Assembly (NCBI GenBank): GCA_045595395.1
Contig: JAZOAH010000002.1
Location: 5,203-69,202, forward strand
From: CAKSHC01 sp045595395
GTDB taxonomy: Bacteria; Bacillota; Clostridia; Oscillospirales; UMGS1783
Reading direction: 5' to 3'
DNA: 64,000 nucleotides
This document shows, in pieces, positions 52,775-61,531 of this stretch. A model generated the notes under the pieces. The model was not told where the DNA came from, ran no database searches, and was given only the letters and a program-made list of their open reading frames with translations. A program made the position numbers and the translations under genes. Within the stretch, counting starts at the first letter, position 1. Every line of letters begins with the position of its first letter.

Positions 52775-53389
52775 TTATTCCCTTTCTTGATTGATCTGCT
52801 TACAAACCATTTCAGCAGCCTCCGGCAGAATTTTCCACTCGGCCAGACGCATCACACGTTTTTGTAATGTTTCCGGCGTATCATTCTCACGAACATATAC
52901 CGCTTTCTGCAAAATGATGCGGCCGCCATCGGGGATCTCATTGACAAAATGTACCGTTGCGCCAGTCACTTTAACGCCTTTTTCAAGAGCAGCTTCGTGA
53001 ACACGAAGACCATAATAGCCTTGTCCGCAAAAGGACGGAATTAGTGACGGGTGCACATTGATGATACGCTCAGAATACTGCGAGGTAAACCTTTCACTTA
53101 AAATACTCATGAACCCGGCCAGGATAATCAGGTCAATTTGATTTTCTTCTAGAGTTTCAATCAGCTTGGTTTCAAATGCTTCCTGCCCACCACACGACTT
53201 ACGGGTTATGGTGAGAGAAGGAATCTCGGCACGGGCCGCACGAGTCAATGCATAAGCACCGGTAACATTCGAGATGACCAATGAAATCGTTCCGCTTTGA
53301 ATGATCCCTTTTTGTTGGGCACGGATCAGCGCTTGCAGATTGGTACCGCCGCCCGAAACCAAAACGGCAATCCTCGCCTTATTACTCAT
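52775..53389 (-). CDS. purN: Phosphoribosylglycinamide formyltransferase (GART)
   Basis: 204 aa. It begins ARIAVLVSGGGTNLQALI. The catalytic region has LIILAGFMSILS, NVHPSLIPSF (His) and VTGATVHFVNEIPDGG (Asp nearby). It formylates GAR with 10-formyl-THF. It lies 2 bp before purO and 11 bp after purM. Confidence 0.97.
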   Translation of the reverse strand: MSNKARIAVLVSGGGTNLQALIRAQQKGIIQSGTISLVISNVTGAYALTRAARAEIPSLTITRKSCGGQEAFETKLIETLEENQIDLIILAGFMSILSERFTSQYSERIINVHPSLIPSFCGQGYYGLRVHEAALEKGVKVTGATVHFVNEIPDGGRIILQKAVYVRENDTPETLQKRVMRLAEWKILPEAAEMVCKQINQERE

Positions 53390-53400
53390 GAAAATACTCC

Positions 53401-54444
53401 TTAGCAGATCGTGATCTTATCTTCCGATTCTATAATATCACCAATGATATAAGCATCTTCACCCTGTTCACGCAGGATAGCCAATGCACGCTCGGCATCT
53501 TCCTTAGCCACAACGATGCTCATACCAACACCCATATTAAATGTGTTGAACATGTCACGACGGCTAATATTGCCGGTCTTAGCGATCAGATCAAAAATAG
53601 GCAGAACCTTGACTGCCGATTCAGTGATACGAGCACCCAGACCTTCCGGAATGCTTCTGGGAATGTTCTCATAGAAGCCACCGCCGGTAATGTGAGAAAT
53701 ACCCTTAACCTGCACTTGATTCAGCAAGGCCAAAACCGGCTTAACGTAAATACGGGTCGGAGTCAGCAGCGTTTCACCGATCGACTTGCCGCCTAATTCG
53801 GCAACAGGAGTCTTGATGTCAGCATTCTCGACATCAAAAACCTTACGAACAAGGGAGAAACCGTTAGAATGAACACCGCTCGACGGCAGGGCGATCACAA
53901 CATCGCCGGCCTTCATCGTTTTATTGTCGATAATCTTGGATTTATCGACGATACCGGTGCAATAGCCGGCTAAATCATATTCGTCAACCGGGTAAAAACC
54001 GGGCATTTCAGCCGTTTCTCCGCCGATCAGCGCCGCACCCGACTGGACGCAGCCATCGCAAACACCCTTTACGATATCGGCAATACGCTCCGGCACATTC
54101 TTGCCGCAGGCAATATAATCCAGGAAGAACAGCGGCTTTGCGCCGGCACAGATAATATCATTGACACACATAGCTACACAGTCAATACCAACCGTATCAT
54201 GCTTGTCCATCAAAAAGGCAATCTTGAGTTTGGTTCCGACACCATCGGTACCGCTAACCAGAACAGGACGAGTAATGCCGGTCATATCCAACTCAAATAA
54301 GCCACCGAAACCACCGACATCCGAGCAAACTCCGGATGTCATGGTTGTGGCAATATGTTTTTTCATCAATTCAACGGCACGGTAACCGGCAGTAATATCA
54401 ACGCCGGCAGCAGCGTAACTATCGGATTTTGATTGCATATTCAT
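53401..54444 (-). CDS. purM: Phosphoribosylformylglycinamidine cyclo-ligase (AIR synthetase)
   Basis: 347 aa from ATG 54444, with AAGGA 9 nt upstream. Blocks are YAAAGVDITAGYRAVELMK, VSGTDGVGTKLKIAF, GGETAEMPGFY and HITGGGFYENIPR. It makes AIR from FGAM and ATP. It starts 5 bp after the purF stop. Confidence 0.97.
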   Translation of the reverse strand: MNMQSKSDSYAAAGVDITAGYRAVELMKKHIATTMTSGVCSDVGGFGGLFELDMTGITRPVLVSGTDGVGTKLKIAFLMDKHDTVGIDCVAMCVNDIICAGAKPLFFLDYIACGKNVPERIADIVKGVCDGCVQSGAALIGGETAEMPGFYPVDEYDLAGYCTGIVDKSKIIDNKTMKAGDVVIALPSSGVHSNGFSLVRKVFDVENADIKTPVAELGGKSIGETLLTPTRIYVKPVLALLNQVQVKGISHITGGGFYENIPRSIPEGLGARITESAVKVLPIFDLIAKTGNISRRDMFNTFNMGVGMSIVVAKEDAERALAILREQGEDAYIIGDIIESEDKITIC

Positions 54445-54449
54445 TATTT

Positions 54450-55871
54450 TTATTCCTTTCCATTCCAGCAATAGGTGCACAGTTCACAGGGCTCCAGCCC
54501 GATCGCTTCAACAATTCCTTCAAGCGATTGAAATTCCAGAGAAGCCAAATGTAACTCTTTACAAATCACATCTCGCAACTTCTTACCGCGCGGTGTTGAC
54601 GAATTGCTGTACTCATCAATATGATTGAATCCTTCTTCGCCTTCCAGATCCATAATCACTCGACGAGCAATCAACTCCATAGGACTGGTAGCACGAGAGA
54701 AATTAAGATATTTACAACTATACATGATCGGCGGACAAGCTGAACGCATATGCACGGCTTTGGCGCCATTATTATACAAGAATTCGACCGTTTCCCGCAA
54801 CTGTGTGCCTCGCACAATGGAATCATCAACAAACAGAAGGCTCTTGTCCTGGATCAGTTCATGCACCGGGATCTGCTTCATTTTGGCTACTTTGTTGCGC
54901 TCAGACTGTTTCGCCGGCGTAAAGCTTCTCGACCAGGTTGGTGTATACTTAATAAAAGCACGAGCAAACGGGATACCGCTTTCATTGGCGTATCCGATCG
55001 CATGAGGTGTGCCCGAATCCGGAACACCACCGACATAATCCACACCTTCACTGTTCCCGGTCTGCTTATCATCACGAGCCATGATCTGGCCATTACGATA
55101 ACGCATGACCTCAACATTGACCCCTTCATAGGTCGAAGTCGGATAGCCGTAATAACTCCACAAAAAGGCGCAAACACGCTTTTTATTGCCGGGAGCCGCT
55201 AACTGTTTCATGCTGTCGCAGGTCAGTTCCACAATTTCACCGGGACCGAGTTCTCTAACATCCTCGTAGCCAAGTTTTTTATAGGCAAAGGATTCCAGCG
55301 AAACACAATAGCCATCCTCCGACTTGCCGATCAACATGGGCAATCTGCCAACCTTATCGCGGGCCGCAATGATCGCACCAGTATCCTTAAGGATCAATAT
55401 GGCAGCAGTGCCGTCAACGATCTGCTGAACAAAGCGAATGCCTTCAACAAAATCATTCTTTTGGCTGATTAGTGCTGCAACAAGTTCGGTGGAGTTGATA
55501 CGTCCTCCGGTCATAGCATCAAAATGACCGCCATCGTGGAGATATGTATCAATCAGATCCTGAGCATTATTCACAATACCGATCACGCAAATGGCGAAAG
55601 TTCCCATGCTTGAACGGATCAGCAGCGGCTGAGGGTCATAATCACTGATACACCCGATCGCTGAAGATCCTTGCATATCGTCAAATACATGCTCAAATTT
55701 TGTACGAAAGGGAGAGTTTGCAATGTTATGGATCTCCCGTTGCAGCCCGATCTCTTTATCATAAGCAGCAATACCGCCACGGCGTGTACCCATATGCGAA
55801 TGATAATCGGTACCGAAGAAAACATCTTCCAGTGCATCTCTTCGGCATACTGCACCAAAATAGCCTCCCAT
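54450..55871 (-). CDS. purF: Amidophosphoribosyltransferase-like protein lacking the N-terminal glutaminase cysteine
   Basis: 473 aa. The C-terminal phosphoribosyltransferase half is intact, with the PRPP loop LLFVDDSIVRGTQLRE. The N-terminal Ntn domain begins MGGYFGAVC, where normal PurF (after processing) begins CGVFG; the nucleophile Cys is replaced by Gly. The usual glutamine-binding RYST-type block is also absent (IGCISDYDPQPLL). The start is fixed by GGAGG. Cys9 is the only nearby cysteine. It may use free ammonia or a non-standard nucleophile; this divergent form recurs, as I recall, in gut Clostridia. Confidence 0.85.
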   Translation of the reverse strand: MGGYFGAVCRRDALEDVFFGTDYHSHMGTRRGGIAAYDKEIGLQREIHNIANSPFRTKFEHVFDDMQGSSAIGCISDYDPQPLLIRSSMGTFAICVIGIVNNAQDLIDTYLHDGGHFDAMTGGRINSTELVAALISQKNDFVEGIRFVQQIVDGTAAILILKDTGAIIAARDKVGRLPMLIGKSEDGYCVSLESFAYKKLGYEDVRELGPGEIVELTCDSMKQLAAPGNKKRVCAFLWSYYGYPTSTYEGVNVEVMRYRNGQIMARDDKQTGNSEGVDYVGGVPDSGTPHAIGYANESGIPFARAFIKYTPTWSRSFTPAKQSERNKVAKMKQIPVHELIQDKSLLFVDDSIVRGTQLRETVEFLYNNGAKAVHMRSACPPIMYSCKYLNFSRATSPMELIARRVIMDLEGEEGFNHIDEYSNSSTPRGKKLRDVICKELHLASLEFQSLEGIVEAIGLEPCELCTYCWNGKE

Positions 55872-55887
55872 GTGTTTGCCTCCTGTG

Positions 55888-56598
55888 TTATTCGCCGAGG
55901 ATACGCTTCATCATTTCCTGATAGGCATCTTCCACATTGCCCAGATCTCTGCGGAAACGATCCTTGTCCAGTTTTTCATGGGTGTCGCTATCCCAGAAAC
56001 GGCAGGTATCCGGCGAGATCTCGTCAGCCAGCACGATCGTGCCGTCAGACAAACGACCAAACTCCAGTTTGAAATCGACCAGATCTACATTCAGATTCTT
56101 GAAGAATTTCTTCATAACTTCGTTGGTCTTGAAAGCCATCGACTTGATGGTTTCAATCTCATCTTTGGTGGCCAGGCCCAGCGCCAAGGCATGATAATCG
56201 TTGATCAGGGGATCACCCAAATCATCGTTCTTATAGGAAAACTCGATGGTAGGCTCAGCGAAAACAATGCCTTCTTCCACGCCGTAACGCTTTGCAAAGG
56301 AGCCGGCCGAAATGTTGCGGATAATAACCTCCAGAGGAACGATGGTAACCTTCTTAACAAGCGTATCGCGATCGGAAAGTTCCTCTACAAAATGAGTGGG
56401 AATACCTTCCTTCTCCAACTGCTGCATCATGTAGTTGGTCACTCGATTGTTGATGGCACCTTTTCCAGCGATAGTGCCTTTCTTCAGGCCGTTAAATGCT
56501 GTGGCATCATCCTTATAAGATACCAGCAGAACCTCCGCCTGATCGGTAGCATACACACGCTTGGCTTTTCCTTCGTAGAGCATTTCTTTCTTTTCCAT
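55888..56598 (-). CDS. purC: SAICAR synthetase
   Basis: 236 aa. It begins LYEGKAKRVYATD, with later NRVTNYMMQQLE and the signature LVDFKLEFGR followed by LADEISPDTCRFWD. It joins CAIR and aspartate using ATP. It lies 15 bp after purE, and GAGGAG precedes the ATG. Confidence 0.97.
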   Translation of the reverse strand: MEKKEMLYEGKAKRVYATDQAEVLLVSYKDDATAFNGLKKGTIAGKGAINNRVTNYMMQQLEKEGIPTHFVEELSDRDTLVKKVTIVPLEVIIRNISAGSFAKRYGVEEGIVFAEPTIEFSYKNDDLGDPLINDYHALALGLATKDEIETIKSMAFKTNEVMKKFFKNLNVDLVDFKLEFGRLSDGTIVLADEISPDTCRFWDSDTHEKLDKDRFRRDLGNVEDAYQEMMKRILGE

Positions 56599-56613
56599 GA
56601 TTTTTCTCCTCTA

Positions 56614-57108
56614 TTAGCAATTATATTTAGAACAAACACTAGCGTCCTTCTGCAGGACTTTTTCGGCATCATTGATACGTTTAGCGTCTAATTTAGATGC
56701 CAAACCAGCATCCTCAACTGCCAGAATCTGAGCTGCAAGTAATGCGGCATTGACCGCACCGTTAATGGCTACGGTAGCAACTGGGATCCCGGGCGGCATC
56801 TGTACAGTAGAAAGCAATGCATCCATACCATCCAAATTAGATGATTTGCACGGAATGCCAATGACCGGCAATGTAGTGTTAGCAGCAATGGCACCGGCCA
56901 AATGCGCCGCCATGCCGGCTGCAGCAAGAATCACGCCAAAACCGTTTTTACGGGCATTGACCGAAAAATCACGAGCCTGCTCGGGTGTGCGGTGCGCAGA
57001 ATATACATGTACCTCAATGGGAATCTCCAACGCTTTGAGCGTATCAATCGCCTTTTCTATGATCGGCAGATCGCTGTCACTCCCCATGACGATTCCGATT
57101 TTTTTCAT
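56614..57108 (-). CDS. purE: N5-carboxyaminoimidazole ribonucleotide mutase / AIR carboxylase, PurE
   Basis: 164 aa. The MGSDSDLP and SAHRTPE motifs form the substrate site, with the GMAAHLAGAIAANT block. No purK was seen; without PurK this could be a class II AIR carboxylase using CO2 directly, but the present motifs do not settle it. First gene of the operon, directly behind the ZTP riboswitch; ribosome binding site GGAGG. Confidence 0.97.
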   Translation of the reverse strand: MKKIGIVMGSDSDLPIIEKAIDTLKALEIPIEVHVYSAHRTPEQARDFSVNARKNGFGVILAAAGMAAHLAGAIAANTTLPVIGIPCKSSNLDGMDALLSTVQMPPGIPVATVAINGAVNAALLAAQILAVEDAGLASKLDAKRINDAEKVLQKDASVCSKYNC

Positions 57109-57126
57109 AGCATTACCTCCTGAAAC

Positions 57127-57169
57127 AATAAAATGGGCGCACTAATCTCTTTCGAGAAAAGTGCGCCCA
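57127..57169 (-). terminator. Riboswitch-controlled terminator before purE
   Basis: Minus strand: 10-bp stem TGGGCGCACT / AGTGCGCCCA (57134-57143 with 57160-57169), then TTTTATTGTTT. The upstream arm shares TGGGC with the last conserved segment of the ZTP aptamer, so ligand-bound aptamer and terminator are mutually exclusive. Confidence 0.88.
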
Positions 57170-57250
57170 GACGGTCGGCTTGATCCATCGTCTTTTGATC
57201 CTCTGTGGTGCTCCACATGATTCCGTCAGTCACAAAAAACGACACTAATT
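57165..57250 (-). promoter_or_regulatory. ZTP/ZMP (pfl) riboswitch aptamer
   Basis: Minus strand leader of purE. The 5' conserved segment is TGTGACTGACGG (57222-57233), followed by GTGG...CCAC pairing and then the 3' hallmark GCCGACCGTCTGGGC. These are the core sequences of the pfl/ZTP riboswitch class, which senses the purine intermediate AICAR phosphate and turns on purine and one-carbon genes. A terminator overlaps its 3' end and a consensus promoter lies just upstream, so a transcriptional ON switch is expected. Regulated genes purE to fhs fit exactly. Confidence 0.85.
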
Positions 57251-57260
57251 TACACCGTTA

Positions 57261-57289
57261 AGTATACAACGAATGACATACGGTGTCAA
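57261..57289 (-). promoter_or_regulatory. Promoter of purine operon
   Basis: Minus strand: -35 TTGACA (57284-57289), 17-bp spacer, -10 TATACT (57261-57266). The -35 lies 33 bp after the guaB stop. The predicted leader is about 145 nt. Confidence 0.88.
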
Positions 57290-57321
57290 GGCACACTTGG
57301 ATAAACAATATAGATTTTTGT

Positions 57322-58827
57322 TTATTTCAGTGCGGTACTTTTCTCTTTCTGAATTACGTCGTGGGCACCGCCCTCAACGATACTAGTTGCACTAACCAGA
57401 GTGAGCTTCGCCTTCTTCTGCAGTTCAGGAATAGAAAGCGCACCACAGTTGCACATGGTCGAACGCACCTTACTCAAGGACAAGGCAACATTATCCTTCA
57501 AAGTACCGGCATAAGGAACATAGGAATCTACACCCTCTTCAAAGGACAGTTTCTTATCGCCACCCAAATCATAGCGCATCCAGTTACGAGCACGATTAGA
57601 ACCTTCGCCCCAATACTCTTTGTAGTAGGTACCGCCAATGTTGACCTTGTTGGTCGGACTTTCATCAAAACGTGCAAAATAGCGGCCCAGCATGACAAAA
57701 TCAGCACCCATGGCCAACGCCAAGGTAATATGATGATCATACACAATACCGCCATCCGAGCAAACGGGTACATAGATACCGGTCTCTTCAAAATAGCGAT
57801 CTCTCTCGGCGCAGACCTCGATCAATGCCGTAGCCTGGCCGCGACCGATACCTTTGGTTTCACGAGTAATACAGATCGATCCGCCGCCAATACCGACCTT
57901 GATAAAGTCAGCACCGCAATCAGCCAGGAAACGGAAGCCTTCAGCGTCGACTACATTACCGGCGCCAACCTTAACACGATCTCCGTAATGTTTACGAATC
58001 CACTCAATCGTCAATTTCTGCCACTCAGAAAAACCTTCGGACGAATCAATGCAAAGTACATCAGCACCGGCTTCCACTAAGGCAGGTACACGCTCCGCAT
58101 AGTCACGGGTATTGATACCGGCACCGACCACATAGCGCTTGGAAGCATCCAGCAGTTCATTAGGATTTTGCTTGTGCGTATCATAGTCTTTACGGAAAAC
58201 CATGTAGCAAAGCTTACCGTCATCGCTGACGATAGGCAACGAATTCAGCTTGTGATCCCAAATAATATCATTCGCTTCCTTCAGGGTCGTACCTTCTTTC
58301 GCCCAAATAAGTTTCTCAAAAGGAGTCATAAAGGTTTCAACCTTGATATCGGGAGACATGCGGCTGACACGGTAATCTCTACCGGTTACGATACCAACCA
58401 ATTTACCATCGGCCGTGCCATCCTCAGTGACGGCAATAGTAGAATGTCCGGTCTTCTTGGTCAATGCAATAACATCAGCCAAGGTAGCATCAGGACGAAT
58501 GTTAGAATCACTCTTAACGAAACCGGCCTTATAACTCTTGGCGCGACGAACCATGGCTGCCTCATCCTCTATAGACTGCGATCCGTAGATGAATGATACA
58601 CCACCCTCGGTAGCCAATGCAACGGCCAAACGATCACCGGAAACCGACTGCATGATCGCAGAAACCAGAGGAATGTTCATGGTAATTGCTGACTGCTCAC
58701 CTTTTTTATAGCGAACCAGAGGGGTTTTCAGTGAAACATTGGCCGGTACACACTCACTGGAGGAATAACCGGGGATCAGAAGATATTCGTTAAAAGTATG
58801 AGAGGGTTCATTAATAAAAATAGCCAT
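57322..58827 (-). CDS. guaB: IMP dehydrogenase
   Basis: 501 aa. It has a TIM barrel with tandem CBS domains inserted at about residues 100-220. The catalytic loop is VGIGGGSICITRE with Cys319, preceded by DVLCIDSSEGFSEWQ. It oxidises IMP to XMP, the first step to GMP. It follows pyrI by 16 bp on the same strand, so it seems to be the last gene of the pyrimidine operon, and it ends just before the purine promoter. Only a weak 7-bp hairpin without T-tract lies at its end. Confidence 0.95.
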   Translation of the reverse strand: MAIFINEPSHTFNEYLLIPGYSSSECVPANVSLKTPLVRYKKGEQSAITMNIPLVSAIMQSVSGDRLAVALATEGGVSFIYGSQSIEDEAAMVRRAKSYKAGFVKSDSNIRPDATLADVIALTKKTGHSTIAVTEDGTADGKLVGIVTGRDYRVSRMSPDIKVETFMTPFEKLIWAKEGTTLKEANDIIWDHKLNSLPIVSDDGKLCYMVFRKDYDTHKQNPNELLDASKRYVVGAGINTRDYAERVPALVEAGADVLCIDSSEGFSEWQKLTIEWIRKHYGDRVKVGAGNVVDAEGFRFLADCGADFIKVGIGGGSICITRETKGIGRGQATALIEVCAERDRYFEETGIYVPVCSDGGIVYDHHITLALAMGADFVMLGRYFARFDESPTNKVNIGGTYYKEYWGEGSNRARNWMRYDLGGDKKLSFEEGVDSYVPYAGTLKDNVALSLSKVRSTMCNCGALSIPELQKKAKLTLVSATSIVEGGAHDVIQKEKSTALK

Positions 58828-58843
58828 TTTGTTTTATCCTTTC

Positions 58844-59263
58844 TTAGTGTCCAGCCTTAGATTCACAGTAAATGCAACGGTAAACATTATTTTCACGATC
58901 GGTCAAACGAAATACCTGATCCAATTCCTGCTCCACCGTTGTAATACAGCGAGGATTCTTACAGTGAATTACGTTAGTTAATGTTTCCGGCATATCAATG
59001 CTCTTCTTCTCTATCAGTTTACCATTCTCAATGATGTTAACCGTAGCCTTAGGATCAACATAACCGATCACATTCAGATCCAATTCGATATCGGCATCGA
59101 TCTTAATAATATCTTTTTTGCCCATCTTTTTACTGCCGACATTCATGATCATAGCAACAGAACAACCAAGGCTGCCAAGACCGAGAAGATCATACAAGCG
59201 CATACCTCTGCCTGCCGTGATGTGATCGATCACAACGCCGTTGTTGATAGAATCAATATTCAT
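58844..59263 (-). CDS. pyrI: Aspartate carbamoyltransferase regulatory chain
   Basis: 139 aa. The N-terminal allosteric domain (VVIDHITAGRGMRLYDLLGL) binds nucleotides. The C-terminal zinc domain has C-x4-C (CKNPRC) and CIYC. It makes ATCase responsive to CTP/ATP. It overlaps pyrB by 4 bp. Confidence 0.97.
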   Translation of the reverse strand: MNIDSINNGVVIDHITAGRGMRLYDLLGLGSLGCSVAMIMNVGSKKMGKKDIIKIDADIELDLNVIGYVDPKATVNIIENGKLIEKKSIDMPETLTNVIHCKNPRCITTVEQELDQVFRLTDRENNVYRCIYCESKAGH

Positions 59264-60180
59264 CGATTGGCCTCCTCAAGCAGCTTTAGAATCAGCGCCA
59301 TGCGCATGTATTTACCATTAAGTACCTGTTTAAAGTAACAAGCACGAGGATCCTTGTCAATGGCGACACTAATCTCATTAACACGAGGCAGCGGATGCAG
59401 GATACTCAGATCACTCTTGGCATTGGTAAGCTTTAGAGGATCAAGAATATAGCTATCCTTAAGCCGCAGATACTCTTCTTCGTTAAAGAAACGTTCCTGC
59501 TGGACGCGAGTCATATACAGCACATCCAACTCCGGCATGGCCGCTTCCAGATCGCGGGTTTCTTTATATTCAATATTGCATTTGTCCAACACGTCGGTTT
59601 TGACATAATCGGGCAGTTTTAACTCATCAGGCGAAATCAACACAATGCGAATGTTATCATAACGAGACAAGGCATTGATCAGCGAATGGACCGTTCTTCC
59701 AAATTTCAAGTCACCGCAAAAACCAACCGTAATATTATCCAGTCTTCCCTTTTCACGATAAATGGTCAGCAGATCCGCCAGAGTTTGAGTCGGATGATTG
59801 TGACCGCCATCGCCGGCATTGATCACAGGAATCGATGCATTTATAGATGCCACATAAGGCGCACCCTCTTTAGGATGGCGCATGGCAATGATATCAGCAT
59901 AGCAGCTAATTACCTTGGCCGTATCTGCAACACTTTCGCCTTTAGATGCCGAAGAACTGCTGGCCTCAGAAAATCCGATAACATTACCGCCCAGTTCCAT
60001 CATTGCTGCCTCAAAGCTTAAACGTGTACGTGTCGAAGGCTCAAAGAAAAGCGTGGCAAGTTTTTTACCTTCACACCTATGGGCATACTTGGCTGGATTG
60101 GCAATGATATCTTGTGCCGTAGTCAATAACTCTTCGATCTCGCTGGTGGAAAGATCTAATATGTCAATAAGGCTTCTCAT
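59260..60180 (-). CDS. pyrB: Aspartate carbamoyltransferase catalytic chain
   Basis: 306 aa. The signature FFEPSTRTRLSFEAA is followed by SSSASKGESVADTAKV (carbamoyl-phosphate site) and HPLPRVNEI near the C-terminus. It condenses carbamoyl phosphate with aspartate. It overlaps pyrE by 4 bp upstream and pyrI by 4 bp downstream. Confidence 0.97.
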   Translation of the reverse strand: MRSLIDILDLSTSEIEELLTTAQDIIANPAKYAHRCEGKKLATLFFEPSTRTRLSFEAAMMELGGNVIGFSEASSSSASKGESVADTAKVISCYADIIAMRHPKEGAPYVASINASIPVINAGDGGHNHPTQTLADLLTIYREKGRLDNITVGFCGDLKFGRTVHSLINALSRYDNIRIVLISPDELKLPDYVKTDVLDKCNIEYKETRDLEAAMPELDVLYMTRVQQERFFNEEEYLRLKDSYILDPLKLTNAKSDLSILHPLPRVNEISVAIDKDPRACYFKQVLNGKYMRMALILKLLEEANR

Positions 60181-60824
60181 GCCTTCGCCCCCTTGCCGAT
60201 CCAGCTTTCATCGGAAGGGTTGTTACGGAAGGCAATCAAGCGTTGCACATCTTCCGGCTTAATATAACCTTCATCAGCAGCCACCTGTGCAATGACATCA
60301 AAATTAGTAAGGGAAATATTTTTTACATCAGCAGCCGCCAAACGATCCAGGCCCTTCTGCATACCATAAGTGAAGATACTGACAATACCAAGCACCTCAG
60401 CACCGGCTTCTCGAAGCACATTGACGACCTCGATTACACTGCCGCCGGTCGAGATCAGATCCTCAACAACAACGACCTTTTGGCTGGCCTCCAGTTTGCC
60501 TTCAATCTGATTTTGACGACCATGATCCTTGGCACCGGAACGAACATAACCCATCGGCAGATCCAGCAGGTGTGCCGTGATAGCCGCATGCGCAATACCT
60601 GCAGTGGATGTACCCATTAGCACCTCGACATCCGGATAGTTTTCCTTGATCAGCTTGGCCAGGCCGTTTTCCACATCGTTGCGGACCTGCGGTGCCGTCA
60701 GCGTCAAACGGTTATCGCAATACACCGGGCTCTTAATGCCGCTAGCCCAGGTAAAGGGCTCTTCCGGGCGGAAAAATACAGCTCGAATCGACAAAAGATC
60801 TTTAGCAATCAGTTTTTCCATCAT
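60177..60824 (-). CDS. pyrE: Orotate phosphoribosyltransferase
   Basis: About 215 aa. PRPP loop KVVVVEDLISTGGSVIEV, and FRPEEPFTWASGIKSPVYCDNR near the N-terminus. Three ATGs stand in a row (60827, 60824, 60821); GAGG spacing favours the second or third. It makes OMP from orotate and PRPP. It lies between pyrF and pyrB. Confidence 0.96.
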   Translation of the reverse strand: MMEKLIAKDLLSIRAVFFRPEEPFTWASGIKSPVYCDNRLTLTAPQVRNDVENGLAKLIKENYPDVEVLMGTSTAGIAHAAITAHLLDLPMGYVRSGAKDHGRQNQIEGKLEASQKVVVVEDLISTGGSVIEVVNVLREAGAEVLGIVSIFTYGMQKGLDRLAAADVKNISLTNFDVIAQVAADEGYIKPEDVQRLIAFRNNPSDESWIGKGAKA

Positions 60825-60832
60825 CATTCACC

Positions 60833-61531
60833 TCAATCAACAAATTCAGCAACACAGCGCTTGTACGCAGCCACAGGATCATCGGCCGCGGTAATCGGAC
60901 GCCCCACAACAATATAGTCCGAACCGATCAATTTCGCCTGCTCAGGGGTCATCACTCGTTTCTGATCACCAATCTCGCCGTCAGCAAAACGGACACCCGG
61001 CGTAACGGTCAAAAACTCATTACCGCATACCTCATGCACCTTACCGGCCTCCAGCGGCGAACAAACCACACCGTCAAGCCCGGCCTTGGCCGCATTATGC
61101 GCATAATGCATAACGACCTGATCGATCGGCTCTTTGATCCAAAGATCTTCTTCCATGCTCTGCTGATCCGTCGAAGTCAACTGAGTCACGGCAATAAGCA
61201 ACGGACGAGTGCCATCGGGACGAGTCAACCCCTCCAGCGCCGCCTCCATCATACGCACCGTACCGGCCGCATGAAGATTGCACAGATCCACATCTAAATT
61301 CGACAGGACCGCCATCGACTTTTTAACGGTATTGGGAATATCATGAAGCTTAAGATCGAGGAATATCTTGTGCCCTCTCTTCTTGATCTCCTTAACAATC
61401 TGCGGACCCTCCGCATAAAACAGCTCCATGCCGATCTTAACAAAAGGCTTTACGTCGGTAAACTTGTCCAAAAAGGCAAAGGTCTTTTCGGCACAGGAAA
61501 AATCGCAAGCTATAATGACATCTCTTCCCAT
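60833..61531 (-). CDS. pyrF: Orotidine-5'-phosphate decarboxylase
   Basis: 232 aa, class I length. DVIIACDFS starts the barrel, FLDLKLHDIPNTV carries the catalytic Asp-Lys-Asp, and VTPGVRFADGEIGDQKRV binds phosphate. It forms UMP. Its ATG overlaps the pyrD stop (TGATG). Confidence 0.97.
   Translation of the reverse strand: MGRDVIIACDFSCAEKTFAFLDKFTDVKPFVKIGMELFYAEGPQIVKEIKKRGHKIFLDLKLHDIPNTVKKSMAVLSNLDVDLCNLHAAGTVRMMEAALEGLTRPDGTRPLLIAVTQLTSTDQQSMEEDLWIKEPIDQVVMHYAHNAAKAGLDGVVCSPLEAGKVHEVCGNEFLTVTPGVRFADGEIGDQKRVMTPEQAKLIGSDYIVVGRPITAADDPVAAYKRCVAEFVD

Noticed and set aside
57109..57260. Guanine/adenine (purine) riboswitch before purE
   Set aside because: The three-way-junction core sequences of that class are absent, while the GTGACTG and CCGxCTGGGC segments of the ZTP class are present.
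57301..57325. Terminator at the end of guaB
   Set aside because: Only a weak AT-rich 7-bp stem without a T-tract, overlapping the stop codon.
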